From Cognatishimia sp. 1_MG-2023 (GTDB taxonomy: Bacteria; Pseudomonadota; Alphaproteobacteria; Rhodobacterales; Rhodobacteraceae), in assembly GCF_030548175.1 (NCBI RefSeq), contig NZ_JAUORX010000004.1, forward strand, positions 310,001 through 374,000: 64,000 bases of DNA. Reading direction: 5' to 3'. The number at the start of each line of letters is the position of its first letter. Positions within the stretch are counted from its first letter, which is position 1. Positions 54,086-63,311 of the stretch are shown piece by piece. The notes below the pieces were generated by a model. The model did no database searches. It had not been told where the DNA came from and saw only the letters and a list, made by a program, of their open reading frames with translations. A program made the position numbers and the translations under genes.

Positions 54086-54328
54086 TTACAGCCCTTCGAC
54101 CGGTTTCAATCCGCTCGGCGCGCCGTTGCCATCCAATGTGATGGCGGCCACTTTTTCTTCGGCTTCTTTCAGCTTCGCTTCGCAGCGCGCTTTCAAAGCA
54201 GCACCGCGCTCATACAATTTGATAGAGTCCTCAAGCGCAACATCGCCGCGTTCAAGTTGGCCAACAACCTGCTCTAATTCGGCCATGGCCTGTTCAAAGC
54301 TCATCTCTGCAACGGGCGTCTCGCTCAT
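54086..54328 (-). CDS. xseB: Exodeoxyribonuclease VII small subunit
   Basis: 80-residue helical subunit of ExoVII. The family helix MSFEQAMAELEQVVGQLERGDVALEDSIKLYERG is recognisable (quoted only by its key FExAxxELExIVxxLExG pattern). It partners XseA, which is not in the window. The start overlaps the HDAC stop by four bases and it is one base before ispA, the common alphaproteobacterial order xseB-ispA-dxs. Confidence 0.95.
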   Translation of the reverse strand: MSETPVAEMSFEQAMAELEQVVGQLERGDVALEDSIKLYERGAALKARCEAKLKEAEEKVAAITLDGNGAPSGLKPVEGL

Positions 54329-55254
54329 GCGCCTTTCTCCATCAATACTGTCACGTGTGCAGCGACCGAAGCCGCCAAAGCCCTCAGATCATATCCGCCC
54401 TCAAGAGTCGAGACAACGCGACCCTGACAATGCTTGGACGCAAGGTCGCAGAGGCGTTCTGTCAGCCATGCAAAATCACTGGTCTGCCAGTTGAGTTGAG
54501 CCAGTGGATCGTCTGCGTGGGCGTCAAAGCCTGCGGAAATCAAGATCAGCTCAGGCTCGAACCGCTCAATCGCTGGAAAAATCTCGTGCTCATAGGTTTT
54601 GCGCATCTCTGCACCGCCTGAATGCGGTGGCAAAGGATAGTTCCAGATATTGTTGTGGCCACCGGTTTCATTGGCGTCACCGCTGCCGGGCCAAAGCGGG
54701 CTTTGGTGGCTGGAAAAGAATTGCGCGCGGGGTTCGTTCCATAGCAGGGCTTGTGTTCCGTTGCCGTGATGTACGTCGAAATCCACGATTGTGACTCGCG
54801 ACAAACCATGACGCTCCATCGCGTGACGCGCGGCAATGGCGATATTGCCAAATAGGCAAAAGCCCATCGGCGTTGCGGTTTCTGCGTGATGACCGGGCGG
54901 GCGCGTTGCCACAAAGGCATTTGTAACGTCACCGCTCATAACGGCATCTACTGCGGCAATATTCGCACCCACTGCGCGGCGCGCTGCAGTTAACGAACCG
55001 GGTGACATGTGCGTGTCGCCGTCTAGCATGACCCATCCACTCGCCGGGGACTCAGTCACGATGCGGTCCAAATAGCTTTGTGGATGGCAAAGCAAAATAT
55101 CAGCGTCAGTACACTCAGGGGCCTCGCGCCGATCTAACGCGTCAAACCCTGCCAATTCATCGGTGATAGCTGTAAGCCGCGCCACTTGTTCGGGGTGACC
55201 ATCCGGCGTCACATGTGCTAAGCAATCGTCATGGGAATAAAGCGCGGTTGCCAT
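54325..55254 (-). CDS. Histone-deacetylase-family hydrolase
   Basis: 309-residue arginase/deacetylase-fold zinc enzyme of class II HDAC/acetylpolyamine amidohydrolase type. RPPGHHAE gives the catalytic H122 and H123, and DFDVHHGNGTQ supplies zinc ligands D160 and H162. A later LISAGFDAHADDPL completes the site. The true substrate (acetylated protein, polyamine or other amide) is not shown. AGAGG precedes the ATG. It is the first gene of the xseB-ispA-dxs operon, a frequent Rhodobacteraceae arrangement. Confidence 0.92.
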   Translation of the reverse strand: MATALYSHDDCLAHVTPDGHPEQVARLTAITDELAGFDALDRREAPECTDADILLCHPQSYLDRIVTESPASGWVMLDGDTHMSPGSLTAARRAVGANIAAVDAVMSGDVTNAFVATRPPGHHAETATPMGFCLFGNIAIAARHAMERHGLSRVTIVDFDVHHGNGTQALLWNEPRAQFFSSHQSPLWPGSGDANETGGHNNIWNYPLPPHSGGAEMRKTYEHEIFPAIERFEPELILISAGFDAHADDPLAQLNWQTSDFAWLTERLCDLASKHCQGRVVSTLEGGYDLRALAASVAAHVTVLMEKGA

Positions 55255-55267
55255 AATACACCTCTGG

Positions 55268-55304
55268 CTTTTTCTTGATCAAAATACCTTCGCCGAAGGC
55301 ATCG
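55268..55304 (-). repeat. Intergenic repeat copy f
   Basis: On the minus strand after petR: CGATGCCTTCGGCGAAGG then TATTTTGATCAAGAAAAAG. A further perfect TCGCCGC-TGC-GCGGCGA stem lies at 55302-55318. It sits between petR and HDAC, in their orientation. Confidence 0.78.
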
Positions 55305-55324
55305 CCGCGCAGCGGCGACCCTTC

Positions 55325-56026
55325 TTAATCAGGTGCGAGCATATACCCAGCGCCACGCACCGTTTGCAAATAGCGTGGCTGTTTTGGGTCGGTTTCAATC
55401 TTGCGACGCAGACGCGTGATTTGAACATCCACGGCGCGTTCTTGTGCCTGACCGTGATCGCGACCCAAATCCTCGACCAACTTGGAGCGGCTGATCGGCT
55501 CACCTGGTGTGGCTGCAAAAAGCTTCATCAATTGGTTTTCCGTCGCCGTCAAACGTACCAAGTCTTCGCCACGCCACATCTCGCCACGTTCGATGTCATA
55601 GCGGTTTGGGCCAAGCTTCAGAACCTTGGGCGTTGCATCCGCGTCAGTGTTTTCCGGCATCCGGCGCAGAATGGCATTGATGCGTAAAAGCAGCTCTTTG
55701 GGTTCAAACGGTTTGGATAGATAGTCATCTGCCCCCGCTTCCAATCCTTCGATCCGATCTTCAGTTTCGCCTTTTGCCGTTAGCAGCATTATGGGCGTTG
55801 TGGAGGTTTCACGAATTGTACGCGTTAGGCTGACACCGTCTTCGCCGGGCATCATAACGTCCAGCACGACCATATCGAAATCGAGCCCTGACAAAATGCG
55901 CCGGGCGTGGGCTGCATCACGCGCTGCCGTAACCAAGAAGCCGTTCCTCATCAGAAATTTCTGAAGCAGGCCGCGAATGCGTTCGTCGTCGTCAACGATC
56001 AATAGATGCGGTTGCATGTCCATCAT
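55325..56026 (-). CDS. petR: OmpR-family response regulator, PetR-type
   Basis: 233-residue two-domain regulator. The receiver has VDDDE at 11-15, phosphoacceptor D56 (LDVMMPGEDG) and a lysine in LSKPFEP. A winged-helix DNA-binding domain follows (about 130-230, RAVDVQITRLRRKIETDP). No sensor kinase is adjacent. A MarR-type gene overlaps its start by four bases, matching the PetP-PetR pair described in Rhodobacter capsulatus. The symbol rests on that organisation. Confidence 0.83.
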   Translation of the reverse strand: MMDMQPHLLIVDDDERIRGLLQKFLMRNGFLVTAARDAAHARRILSGLDFDMVVLDVMMPGEDGVSLTRTIRETSTTPIMLLTAKGETEDRIEGLEAGADDYLSKPFEPKELLLRINAILRRMPENTDADATPKVLKLGPNRYDIERGEMWRGEDLVRLTATENQLMKLFAATPGEPISRSKLVEDLGRDHGQAQERAVDVQITRLRRKIETDPKQPRYLQTVRGAGYMLAPD

Positions 56027-56520
56027 GATTTTGTCTCGCGCAGAGAGGCGTATTTTCGGCGCAGTTCAGTATCCATCATCGACTCCAGTACTTTGCGAAA
56101 TCCTGCCACGGCTTCGGGGCCCGCATCGCGATAGGCTGAACGCATTCTTGTTCGCTGTGCGTCTGAAAGGCGAGCTTCTAGAGCTGTGCCGGTTTCGGTC
56201 AGGAACAAATTTCTTTCTCGTTTGTCGATTTTACCGACGCGGCTTTCAACCAAGCCGTCTTCAATCAGGGTTCTCAGAACCCTGTTTAACGATTGCTTGG
56301 TTACGCCGAGGATCTCCAACAAATTGGTGACCGTCGTGCCCGGTGCACGGTTGATAAAGTGGATTGCCCGGTGGTGGGCCCGCCCATAAGCCAAATTGCC
56401 TAGGATTCGATCTGGTTCCGAAGTGAGTCCGCGATAAGCGAAATACATCGCTTCGATGCCCTGTCGAATTTGTTCGTCGGTTAGAAATAGCAGGCTTTCG
56501 CTGCCGTAGGTTTCGCCCAT
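56023..56520 (-). CDS. petP: MarR-family regulator, PetP-type
   Basis: 165-residue winged-helix protein of the MarR family with LLEILGVTKQSLNRVLRTLIEDGLVESRVGKIDKRERNLFLTETG (in part) as the DNA-binding core. Start at ATG 56520; the upstream TTG at 56538 is less likely. It overlaps the response-regulator start and so is co-translated with it. In Rhodobacter the pair PetP/PetR affects cytochrome synthesis; here the target is unproven. Divergent from ilvE. Confidence 0.82.
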   Translation of the reverse strand: MGETYGSESLLFLTDEQIRQGIEAMYFAYRGLTSEPDRILGNLAYGRAHHRAIHFINRAPGTTVTNLLEILGVTKQSLNRVLRTLIEDGLVESRVGKIDKRERNLFLTETGTALEARLSDAQRTRMRSAYRDAGPEAVAGFRKVLESMMDTELRRKYASLRETKS

Positions 56521-56693
56521 CTTGTTATTTCCACTCAATAAATCGAACTTACACGAATTACATTATGTCAGCCTTGTTGACACTCCAAGGGTGAATTGGT
56601 AGCGAATCCCAGTTTTTGCGACATTTTATGCCCGAAGTGGTCCTAATTTGCGCAACATTTGAAAATTTGTTCTTGAACACGGAAGGAACCACC

Positions 56694-57563
56694 ATGGCGG
56701 GCGGATACGATGATCGCGACGGCAAAATCTGGCTTGATGGTAAGTTGGTCGAATGGCGGGACGCGAATGTCCACATCTTAAGCCATGCGATGCACTACGC
56801 CAGCTCTGTGTTTGAGGGCGAACGCGCCTACAATGGTAAGATTTTTAAAAGTGTTCAGCATTCAGAGCGTCTGTTGAAATCTGGCGAGCTTTTGGACATG
56901 CCAATTCCATACACAGTTGATGAGCTTGAAAAGGCGAAATACGAAGCGCTGGAAGCGAACGGTTTGACAGATGCCTATGTGCGCGTTGTTGCATGGCGCG
57001 GCGCTGGCGAAGACATGGGTGTTGCATCGGCCAAAAACCCAGTACGCGTCGCCGTCGCTGTTTGGGAGTGGGGCGCCTATTACGGCGACGCCAAGATGAA
57101 GGGCGCAAAACTCGACATCGCGAAATGGAAACGCCCAAGCCCAGAGACCATTCCAACAGCGGCGAAAGCGGCTGGCCTGTATATGATCTGCACCATGTCC
57201 AAACATGCGGCTGAAGCAAAAGGTTGCTCTGACGCGTTGTTCTATGACTATCGCGGGTATGTGGCTGAAGCGACGGGCGCGAACGTTTTCTTCGTGAAAG
57301 ACGGCGAAGTGCACACGCCAATTCCAGACGCCATTCTGAACGGTATCACACGGCAAACGATTATTTCGGTGCTGAAAGACAAAGGTATCACAGTACACGA
57401 GCGGCACATCATGCCAGAAGAACTGGGCGACTTTGAACAGTGCTGGCTGACTGGTACTGCCGCAGAGGTCACCCCTGTTGGTCAGATTGGCGAACATACG
57501 TTCGAAGTTGGCGACATCACACGCGATATTGCTGAGACTTACGAAGCGATGGTGCGTGCGTAA
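56694..57563 (+). CDS. ilvE: Branched-chain amino acid aminotransferase
   Basis: 289-residue class IV PLP transaminase that performs the last step in valine, leucine and isoleucine synthesis. The PLP lysine is probably K158 (TAAKAAGLY), and YVAEATGANVFFV and GTAAEVTPV match the family. GGAAGGAACC precedes the ATG at 56694; the frame extends 26 codons upstream without conservation. A strong terminator follows. Confidence 0.96.
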   Translation: MAGGYDDRDGKIWLDGKLVEWRDANVHILSHAMHYASSVFEGERAYNGKIFKSVQHSERLLKSGELLDMPIPYTVDELEKAKYEALEANGLTDAYVRVVAWRGAGEDMGVASAKNPVRVAVAVWEWGAYYGDAKMKGAKLDIAKWKRPSPETIPTAAKAAGLYMICTMSKHAAEAKGCSDALFYDYRGYVAEATGANVFFVKDGEVHTPIPDAILNGITRQTIISVLKDKGITVHERHIMPEELGDFEQCWLTGTAAEVTPVGQIGEHTFEVGDITRDIAETYEAMVRA

Positions 57564-57588
57564 TCGTCGCGTTCAAATTTAGAATTGG

Positions 57589-57617
57589 AAAGGTCGCCAA
57601 AATTTGGCGGCCTTTTT
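57589..57617 (+). terminator. Terminator of ilvE
   Basis: GGTCGCCAAA-AT-TTTGGCGGCC (about ten pairs, one wobble) followed by TTTTTC. The A-run on the left could serve the convergent EamA gene weakly. Confidence 0.88.
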
Positions 57618-57638
57618 CTTTGCTTGGCTGGCTGTTCT

Positions 57639-58562
57639 TTATCCCTGCGGCGTCATCGTTGGGCGTGCCTTACCGCGCTTGAGGCCAAGTTGGTGTTCGC
57701 GCCAAATGATCAGGATACCTGCAACAACAATCAAGGATGATCCAGATAAAGTCCAAACCGTTGGGATTTCAGCAAAGATAAAATAACCAATAATAACGGC
57801 GAAAATCATCGAAACGTAATCAAACGGTGCCAGCAGAGAGGCTTCGGCGTATTTGTAACCCAAAGTCAAAAAGATCTGTGCAGTTCCGCCGATAAGGCCG
57901 GCTAGCACAAGGAACATCATCTCTTGGTTTGTTGGAATGACCCAGCCAAAAGGCAGTGACAAAAGCGATAAAAGCGTTGCTGTTAGGGAAAAGTAGAAAA
58001 CAATGGCCGAGGCCTCCTCGGTTTGCACGAGGCGGCGAATGTGGATTTGTGCAAGTGCGCGAAACACTGCAGAGCCTAAGACAAGCATTGCTCCCAACAT
58101 CAACACAGCTTGCGGGCCACTGCCGTCAAATTCCTTCAGGCGGGGGTACAATACGATAGCCACACCAACCAAGCCAATGCTTACCGCCGTTAAGCGAAAG
58201 GCCCGCACTTGCTCGCCCAAGAACATTGCAGCGAAGATCACAATGAGCAGCGGCGCTGTAAAGCTGATGGCCACAACTTGAGGCAAGGGCAGAATGCCCA
58301 ACCCAGCAAAGCCAAGGACCATTGCGGTTGTCCCGATTAAGCCTCGCCAGAAATGCCCAATCGGGCTTTTAACCTTTAGGCCCGTGCGCAATTGGCCGCG
58401 TTTCAGCAACCAGATTACAATCACCAGCATGCCAAAGAAGGACCGGAAAAATACTGCTTCCCATGCAGGTACATGAGGCGCCGAAGCTTTGATCAGCGAG
58501 TCCATGATAGCAAATAGGAATAGCGCCGTGATTTTGAGTAAGATACCGCGATAAACCATCAT
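57639..58562 (-). CDS. EamA-family (DMT) transporter
   Basis: 307-residue membrane protein with ten predicted hydrophobic helices in two EamA repeats (about 5-140 and 155-285), typical of the drug/metabolite transporter superfamily. The substrate is unknown; the RhaT/YdcZ/S-adenosylmethionine-type members span many metabolites. Two adjacent ATG codons (58562, 58559) follow GGGGC. Divergent from matB by about 125 bases. Confidence 0.88.
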   Translation of the reverse strand: MMVYRGILLKITALFLFAIMDSLIKASAPHVPAWEAVFFRSFFGMLVIVIWLLKRGQLRTGLKVKSPIGHFWRGLIGTTAMVLGFAGLGILPLPQVVAISFTAPLLIVIFAAMFLGEQVRAFRLTAVSIGLVGVAIVLYPRLKEFDGSGPQAVLMLGAMLVLGSAVFRALAQIHIRRLVQTEEASAIVFYFSLTATLLSLLSLPFGWVIPTNQEMMFLVLAGLIGGTAQIFLTLGYKYAEASLLAPFDYVSMIFAVIIGYFIFAEIPTVWTLSGSSLIVVAGILIIWREHQLGLKRGKARPTMTPQG

Positions 58563-58686
58563 GTTTGCCCCTATCAGTAACCAGCGAGAACCTGATCCTT
58601 GTCGTTAATAATAACAAGGACAAACTGCGCACTTGCGCTTTGTCTTGATACAGCAAAATAATGCGCCAAATCTATCGGAGCTGCGA

Positions 58687-60180
58687 ATGTACGAGAACAA
58701 CCACCTTATATCGCGCCTATATGCTGCCTGCAAAGGGCGCGAAACTGACCGGTTTGCGCAAATTCCCGGGCGTGATGATGTGTCGTTCCAAGCGCTTTTC
58801 AAAGGAGCGGAAAAAACAGCCGCGGCTTTGGTTGCCTGTGGAGTGATCCCGGGTGATCGTGTTGCAGTTCAGGTGGAAAAAACCATCGAATCCATACAGC
58901 TTTATCTGGGTACGGTTATGGCTGGCGGAATCTTTCTACCGCTGAATACAGCATATACAGTCTCTGAATTAGAGTATTTTCTAGGGGACGCGACACCGCG
59001 CGTTCTGGTGTGCGATCCTGCTAAGTTTGATGACATTGAGGCCGTGAAAGGTGACGCAGAATTGCTAACCCTTGATGCTGCGGGCCAAGGTACGCTTATC
59101 GAACGGCGGCAGCAATTCGATGAGTTTCAGACGGTTGCGCGCGGTGCCAACGACTTGGCGGCAATCCTGTACACATCCGGCACAACAGGCCGTAGTAAAG
59201 GCGCGATGCTAAGCCATAGCAATCTGTCGTCAAATTCCGAGATGCTGCGCGAGTATTGGCAATTCACACAACAGGACGTGTTGATCCACGCGCTACCAAT
59301 CTTTCACACGCATGGGCTATTTGTGGCAACAAATGTCGCCCTGTTGTCCGGTGCTTCTGTGGTGTTTCTACCCAAGTTTGATGCCGATGCCATTCTTGAG
59401 GCAATGCCAAATGCAACGGCCCTGATGGGTGTTCCGACGTTCTACACACGCTTGCTGGATGATCCCCGCCTGAATGCAGAACGTGCCTCGAATATGCGGC
59501 TGTTTATCTCAGGCTCGGCACCGCTGTTGGTGGACACACATGCCGCATGGGAGGCCCGTACAGGTCACCGTATCCTGGAACGCTATGGCATGACTGAAAC
59601 CAATATGAGCACATCAAACCCCTATGTCGGGGAGCGCCGCGCAGGCACCGTGGGTTTCCCCCTACCTGGGGTCGAGGCCAAGGTAATGGCAGAAGGTGCA
59701 GAAGTACCAAATGGCGATACAGGTGTGCTTTGGGTACGTGGGGCGAATGTGTTTCAAGGCTATTGGCAGATGCCAGAAAAAACCGCCGAAGAATTGATGG
59801 ACGATGGTTGGTTCATCACCGGCGACTTGGCCAAGATTGATGCAGATGGCTACGTCACGATAGTGGGTCGTGAAAAAGATCTGGTGATAACGGGCGGCTT
59901 TAACGTTTATCCGAAAGAAGTAGAAAGCCTGATCGACGAACTGAATGGCGTGGTGGAAAGCGCAGTCATCGGCGTGCCGCATCGGGATTTCGGCGAGGCC
60001 GTTGTTGCGGTGGTTGTCGGTACCACAACACCAGACGCCATTTTGGCAGCGCTAGAGGCAGCGCTCGCTAAATTCAAACAACCCAAACAGGTGATCATCG
60101 TTGACGAGCTGCCGCGCAACACAATGGGTAAGGTGCAAAAGAAAGCGCTGCGTGAAACCTACGCTAATTTATTTCAGTAA
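58687..60180 (+). CDS. matB: Malonyl-CoA synthetase
   Basis: 497-residue AMP-forming acyl-CoA ligase. The P-loop LYTSGTTGRSKG is at 161-172, followed by YGMTETNMSTSNPY, GWFITGDLAKID and a C-terminal PRNTMGKVQKK lysine. The TNMSTSNPYVGERRAGTVG segment is characteristic of MatB, which makes malonyl-CoA from malonate, ATP and CoA. GGAG precedes the ATG at 58687; an upstream 18-codon extension is not conserved. No matA decarboxylase is nearby. Its 3' end overlaps the convergent HD gene by 12 bases. Confidence 0.9.
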   Translation: MYENNHLISRLYAACKGRETDRFAQIPGRDDVSFQALFKGAEKTAAALVACGVIPGDRVAVQVEKTIESIQLYLGTVMAGGIFLPLNTAYTVSELEYFLGDATPRVLVCDPAKFDDIEAVKGDAELLTLDAAGQGTLIERRQQFDEFQTVARGANDLAAILYTSGTTGRSKGAMLSHSNLSSNSEMLREYWQFTQQDVLIHALPIFHTHGLFVATNVALLSGASVVFLPKFDADAILEAMPNATALMGVPTFYTRLLDDPRLNAERASNMRLFISGSAPLLVDTHAAWEARTGHRILERYGMTETNMSTSNPYVGERRAGTVGFPLPGVEAKVMAEGAEVPNGDTGVLWVRGANVFQGYWQMPEKTAEELMDDGWFITGDLAKIDADGYVTIVGREKDLVITGGFNVYPKEVESLIDELNGVVESAVIGVPHRDFGEAVVAVVVGTTTPDAILAALEAALAKFKQPKQVIIVDELPRNTMGKVQKKALRETYANLFQ

Positions 60181-60837
60181 GTCAGCCCAGTGATCTGGCA
60201 GGTTGGTGTCCATTTCCTTGGATAGCTGCACCAGATAGGCCAGCATCAATTTGGCACGTTTACGCGCGATCTTGCGGCCTTTCCTTGTGTTCATCTCGTT
60301 TGGCAATTGCAGCAGCTTGAGATGCCAGTGATCAATTGACCAAAGCTGATCATCCAATCGCCGATTGGCCGCGAATGGATCAATAGGATCGGCCAGTGGG
60401 CGGTCCATTGTGCCCGCAACCATGAACGTCCGGGCAATTCCCACTGCGCCTAGCGCATCCAACCGATCTGCATCGCGTAGAATTTCGGCTTCGCGGGTTT
60501 CGGGAGGAATGTCTGCCGAATAACTATGCGCTTTGATGGCGTGTTGCGCGGCTTTGATCTCATCGTCGGAATAACCAAGTTTTGCCAAAATAGGCTCTGC
60601 TTTTTCCGCTGATAGGGTCGAGGCCTGTTTGCGATTGGGCGAGTCCTTGGGCAAGTTGACCAAGTCGTGCAGGTAAGCTGCTGCAAGCAGAACGCGCCGA
60701 TCTTTGATGCCTTCATCTTTGGCAATGCGGCGCGCTTGGGCCCAAACGCGATCCAAGTGCAAAATGTCATGCGCGGGGTCTTGCGCCATCTCGACTTTGA
60801 TAATCTCGCGCAGCTGCGCACGTAGTTTTTTCATCAA
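60169..60837 (-). CDS. HD-domain hydrolase
   Basis: 222-residue HD-superfamily phosphohydrolase. H27 (DILHLDR), the H57-D58 pair in [10 protein letters not shown], and D in [11 protein letters not shown] supply the metal site. The layout resembles the YedJ/uncharacterised HD phosphohydrolases; the substrate is unknown. It lies directly downstream of aroC, with the stop of aroC and this start overlapping by four bases, so the two are coupled. Confidence 0.85.
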   Translation of the reverse strand: MMKKLRAQLREIIKVEMAQDPAHDILHLDRVWAQARRIAKDEGIKDRRVLLAAAYLHDLVNLPKDSPNRKQASTLSAEKAEPILAKLGYSDDEIKAAQHAIKAHSYSADIPPETREAEILRDADRLDALGAVGIARTFMVAGTMDRPLADPIDPFAANRRLDDQLWSIDHWHLKLLQLPNEMNTRKGRKIARKRAKLMLAYLVQLSKEMDTNLPDHWADLLK

Positions 60838-61940
60838 CCGATTTTGCCCTGATTTTCACCGATCTGACCACGGTGCAGTAATAAATGATCTAAAATAACG
60901 CAGGCCATCATTGCCTCGGCCACAGGGACCGCGCGGATGCCAACACAGGGATCGTGACGACCTTTTGTCACGACTTCAATAGGTGATCCATCAATACGGA
61001 TTGATTTGCGCGGACTTAAGATTGAAGACGTCGGTTTCACCGCAAAGCGTACAACCACATCTTGACCGGTGGAAATACCACCCAAAATACCGCCAGCGTG
61101 GTTAGACGAATATACCGGCTGGCCATCGTTCCCCATGAATATCTCATCAGCGTTCTCGGTGCCCTTCAAACGAGCCGCGGCCATGCCTTCGCCAATCTCA
61201 ACACCTTTGACCGCGTTGATGGACATCATCGCCGCTGCCAGATCGGTATCCAGCTTTGCGTAGACCGGCGCGCCAATGCCTGCGGGCACGCCACGCGCCA
61301 CAACCTCAACCTCGGCCCCGACCGAGTTGTGATCCTTGCGCAGGGCTTGCAGGTAATCTTCCCATTCTTGCGCTTTGTCCGCACCATTTGGAATCCAGAA
61401 ATCATTCTGGTCGATGGCATCCCAATCAAAGGCATCCCGATCAATGGTCACATCACCCATGCGGCTCATGAACCCTTTGATCTCGAGACCCGGCACCAGC
61501 GCTTTGATCGCTTCGCGCGCCACGCCGCCAGCTGCCACTCGAGCTGCAGTTTCGCGCGCCGAAGAGCGCCCACCGCCACGATAGTCACGGTTGCCGTATT
61601 TTTGGTGGTAGGTGATGTCCGCATGTCCGGGGCGGAACGTCTGAGAAATGTCGCCATAATCTCGGCTACGCTGATCGGTGTTTTCGATCATCAGCTGAAT
61701 AGGCGTCCCGGTGGTCTTGCCCTCAAACACACCCGACAGAATTTTCACCGCATCGGGTTCATTCCGCTGCGTGGTGTTCTTGTTTTGCCCGGGCCGACGT
61801 TTATCCAGCCACACTTGCAGCATCTCTGGGGTCACCGGCACATTCGGCGGACAGCCATCAACGGTCGCTCCTAAAGCGGGACCGTGGCTTTCACCCCAAG
61901 TGGTGACGCGGAACAGATGGCCAAAGCTGTTGACGGACAT
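60834..61940 (-). CDS. aroC: Chorismate synthase
   Basis: 368-residue FMN-dependent enzyme forming chorismate from EPSP, the branch point to aromatic amino acids, folate and quinones. It starts at ATG 61940 ([20 protein letters not shown]), with AGGAG seven bases upstream. [15 protein letters not shown] and the DPC...RAVPVAEAM region are standard. The frame extends 36 codons further upstream but lacks conservation. Coupled to the HD gene downstream. Confidence 0.97.
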   Translation of the reverse strand: MSVNSFGHLFRVTTWGESHGPALGATVDGCPPNVPVTPEMLQVWLDKRRPGQNKNTTQRNEPDAVKILSGVFEGKTTGTPIQLMIENTDQRSRDYGDISQTFRPGHADITYHQKYGNRDYRGGGRSSARETAARVAAGGVAREAIKALVPGLEIKGFMSRMGDVTIDRDAFDWDAIDQNDFWIPNGADKAQEWEDYLQALRKDHNSVGAEVEVVARGVPAGIGAPVYAKLDTDLAAAMMSINAVKGVEIGEGMAAARLKGTENADEIFMGNDGQPVYSSNHAGGILGGISTGQDVVVRFAVKPTSSILSPRKSIRIDGSPIEVVTKGRHDPCVGIRAVPVAEAMMACVILDHLLLHRGQIGENQGKIG

Positions 61941-62085
61941 GGGCATTCTCCTGATTTCGCCTATCCCTTTATCGCCAAAGCGACCGAGGGAAAAGCCTTT
62001 CGCGAAAAAGGCCACACTGCGGGGGCGCAGCGTGACCTTTTCTTTCAAGCGCCTGGATGCTCGGCGCTTTGAAAATCATGAAATC

Positions 62086-62868
62086 TTAGAAGCCGGTCGG
62101 GTTCGAGACGTGGTTGAAGTAAGAGAAGGAGTCCATTTCAACCGAGTGTCCGTGAACCGGTTTACGTCCGTTGCGAGCCTTGCCGCCAAACGGAACGGTT
62201 AGTGTGACGCGTGCTAGATCTGCTACGCCAAGAAAACCGTCGGTGCGCCCAAGGGAGGCGTTTAAGTAAACGGGTGTTTGCGCTGGGCCAGTCAACTCGA
62301 CGCCAACTGTAATGCCATAAGCTTCTTGATCACCAATAAAGTCCGAATTCTCCTGTAGGTAAAACGCACCCACATCTAGGCCGTTTGCAAATGCGTATCC
62401 GGCGCTTAAGCCGGCAACATCGCTTTTCTCGGAGATCATCTTGTAATCCCCTTGGCCCACAAAGCCGGTTAGGGTTAGGTTTTTGTAAGTATAGCTTGCC
62501 TCGATTCCGTAGTGGTCGATGGTGCTATTTCCAAATGAATCAGAAAATTTCGTACGATCCCAAAATGCGCCGACTGCCAAGCCTTCAGTCAGGTGCTGCA
62601 TCGCAGTTAGCGAGAATACGGTCATGTCCAACGTAGGAAAGAAATCGCCTTGGTCCGCGTGGGTTATGCCGAACCGTAGGTCCAGGTTTTCCGTCAGGTT
62701 CAAATTGACAGCCCCGGCAATGCTTTCATTACGGGTCGATATGCCAAAACCATCCACCTCTTGTAGCTTGCCGGTACCTAGCGTTAGCTCCGTGCTTTCC
62801 AGTTCAAAAGCATGCAAGTTTCCTGCCGCGGCAAGGCATGCCGCAGTGAGTAATATTTTAGTTTTCAC
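62086..62868 (-). CDS. Putative outer-membrane beta-barrel protein
   Basis: 260-residue exported protein that I cannot place in a named family. It has a clear signal peptide (cleavage about residue 19-20, LHA). It then shows alternating hydrophobic/polar strands with frequent glycine and aromatic residues (ITHADQGDF, GIEASYTYKNLTLTGFVGQGDY, LSAGYAFANGLDVGAFYL) and ends with phenylalanine. That pattern and length fit a 10-12-stranded porin-like barrel. The final about 30 residues are polar. Function unknown. Confidence 0.7.
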   Translation of the reverse strand: MKTKILLTAACLAAAGNLHAFELESTELTLGTGKLQEVDGFGISTRNESIAGAVNLNLTENLDLRFGITHADQGDFFPTLDMTVFSLTAMQHLTEGLAVGAFWDRTKFSDSFGNSTIDHYGIEASYTYKNLTLTGFVGQGDYKMISEKSDVAGLSAGYAFANGLDVGAFYLQENSDFIGDQEAYGITVGVELTGPAQTPVYLNASLGRTDGFLGVADLARVTLTVPFGGKARNGRKPVHGHSVEMDSFSYFNHVSNPTGF

Positions 62869-62956
62869 GAGTTTAGTCCCAGAATTGTTCTGCCTCTTGG
62901 GTAGAAAAAAATTCTGAGACGAAAAAGTGTAAACTTATGAAATTATTTAGTTTTTT

Positions 62957-62984
62957 GAACCAGCGCCCGAATGGGTGCTGGTTC
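62957..62984. promoter_or_regulatory. Strong hairpin between two exported-protein genes
   Basis: GAACCAGC and GCTGGTTC enclose a second CCC-GAAT-GGG stem with a G-T wobble between the two (about 12 pairs). A TTTTTT run precedes it on the plus strand; no T-run follows in either transcription direction. It lies downstream of the 63015 gene and upstream of the 62086 gene on the minus strand. Confidence 0.5.
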
Positions 62985-63014
62985 TGCAACATAAACCGAA
63001 GAGGTTATACGAGG

Positions 63015-63311
63015 TTAGTCTGCGGTTATGTCGAACGTGTATGTTTGGCGACGGGATTCGTGCTGCAATTCCACGAAATCCGGATCACCGTAATAGAGGT
63101 GGAACCAAATTGGCGTCCCGTCTGGGGCATAGGGTTGCTGTCGCAGCTCGTGTCCAGAGCGTGCTTGCGAAACGGATGTCACCCCAGCGAGGGTAAAAAA
63201 CGTATCATTTTGTTGGTCTGCAGTATGGGCTACCGCCGGTGCGGTTAGCGTGAGAGGGACGAGCAATGCCGCCATCGCGCCGCCCACGGAGTATTTTCCT
63301 AGGCGAGTCAT
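63015..63311 (-). CDS. Small exported protein, function unknown
   Basis: 98-residue protein with a signal peptide (about 1-28, cleavage after VAHTA or AVA). The mature part is about 70 residues, polar and aromatic (WFHLYYGDPDFVELQ), with no cysteine. I recognise no family. It is preceded by GAAGGAAAAATC ahead of the start. Located between the putative barrel gene and tRNA-Arg. Confidence 0.65.
   Translation of the reverse strand: MTRLGKYSVGGAMAALLVPLTLTAPAVAHTADQQNDTFFTLAGVTSVSQARSGHELRQQPYAPDGTPIWFHLYYGDPDFVELQHESRRQTYTFDITAD

Noticed and set aside
61062-61874. 270-residue plus-strand open frame
   Set aside because: It is entirely antisense to aroC, whose identity is certain; the frame is a shadow with arginine/histidine-rich composition.
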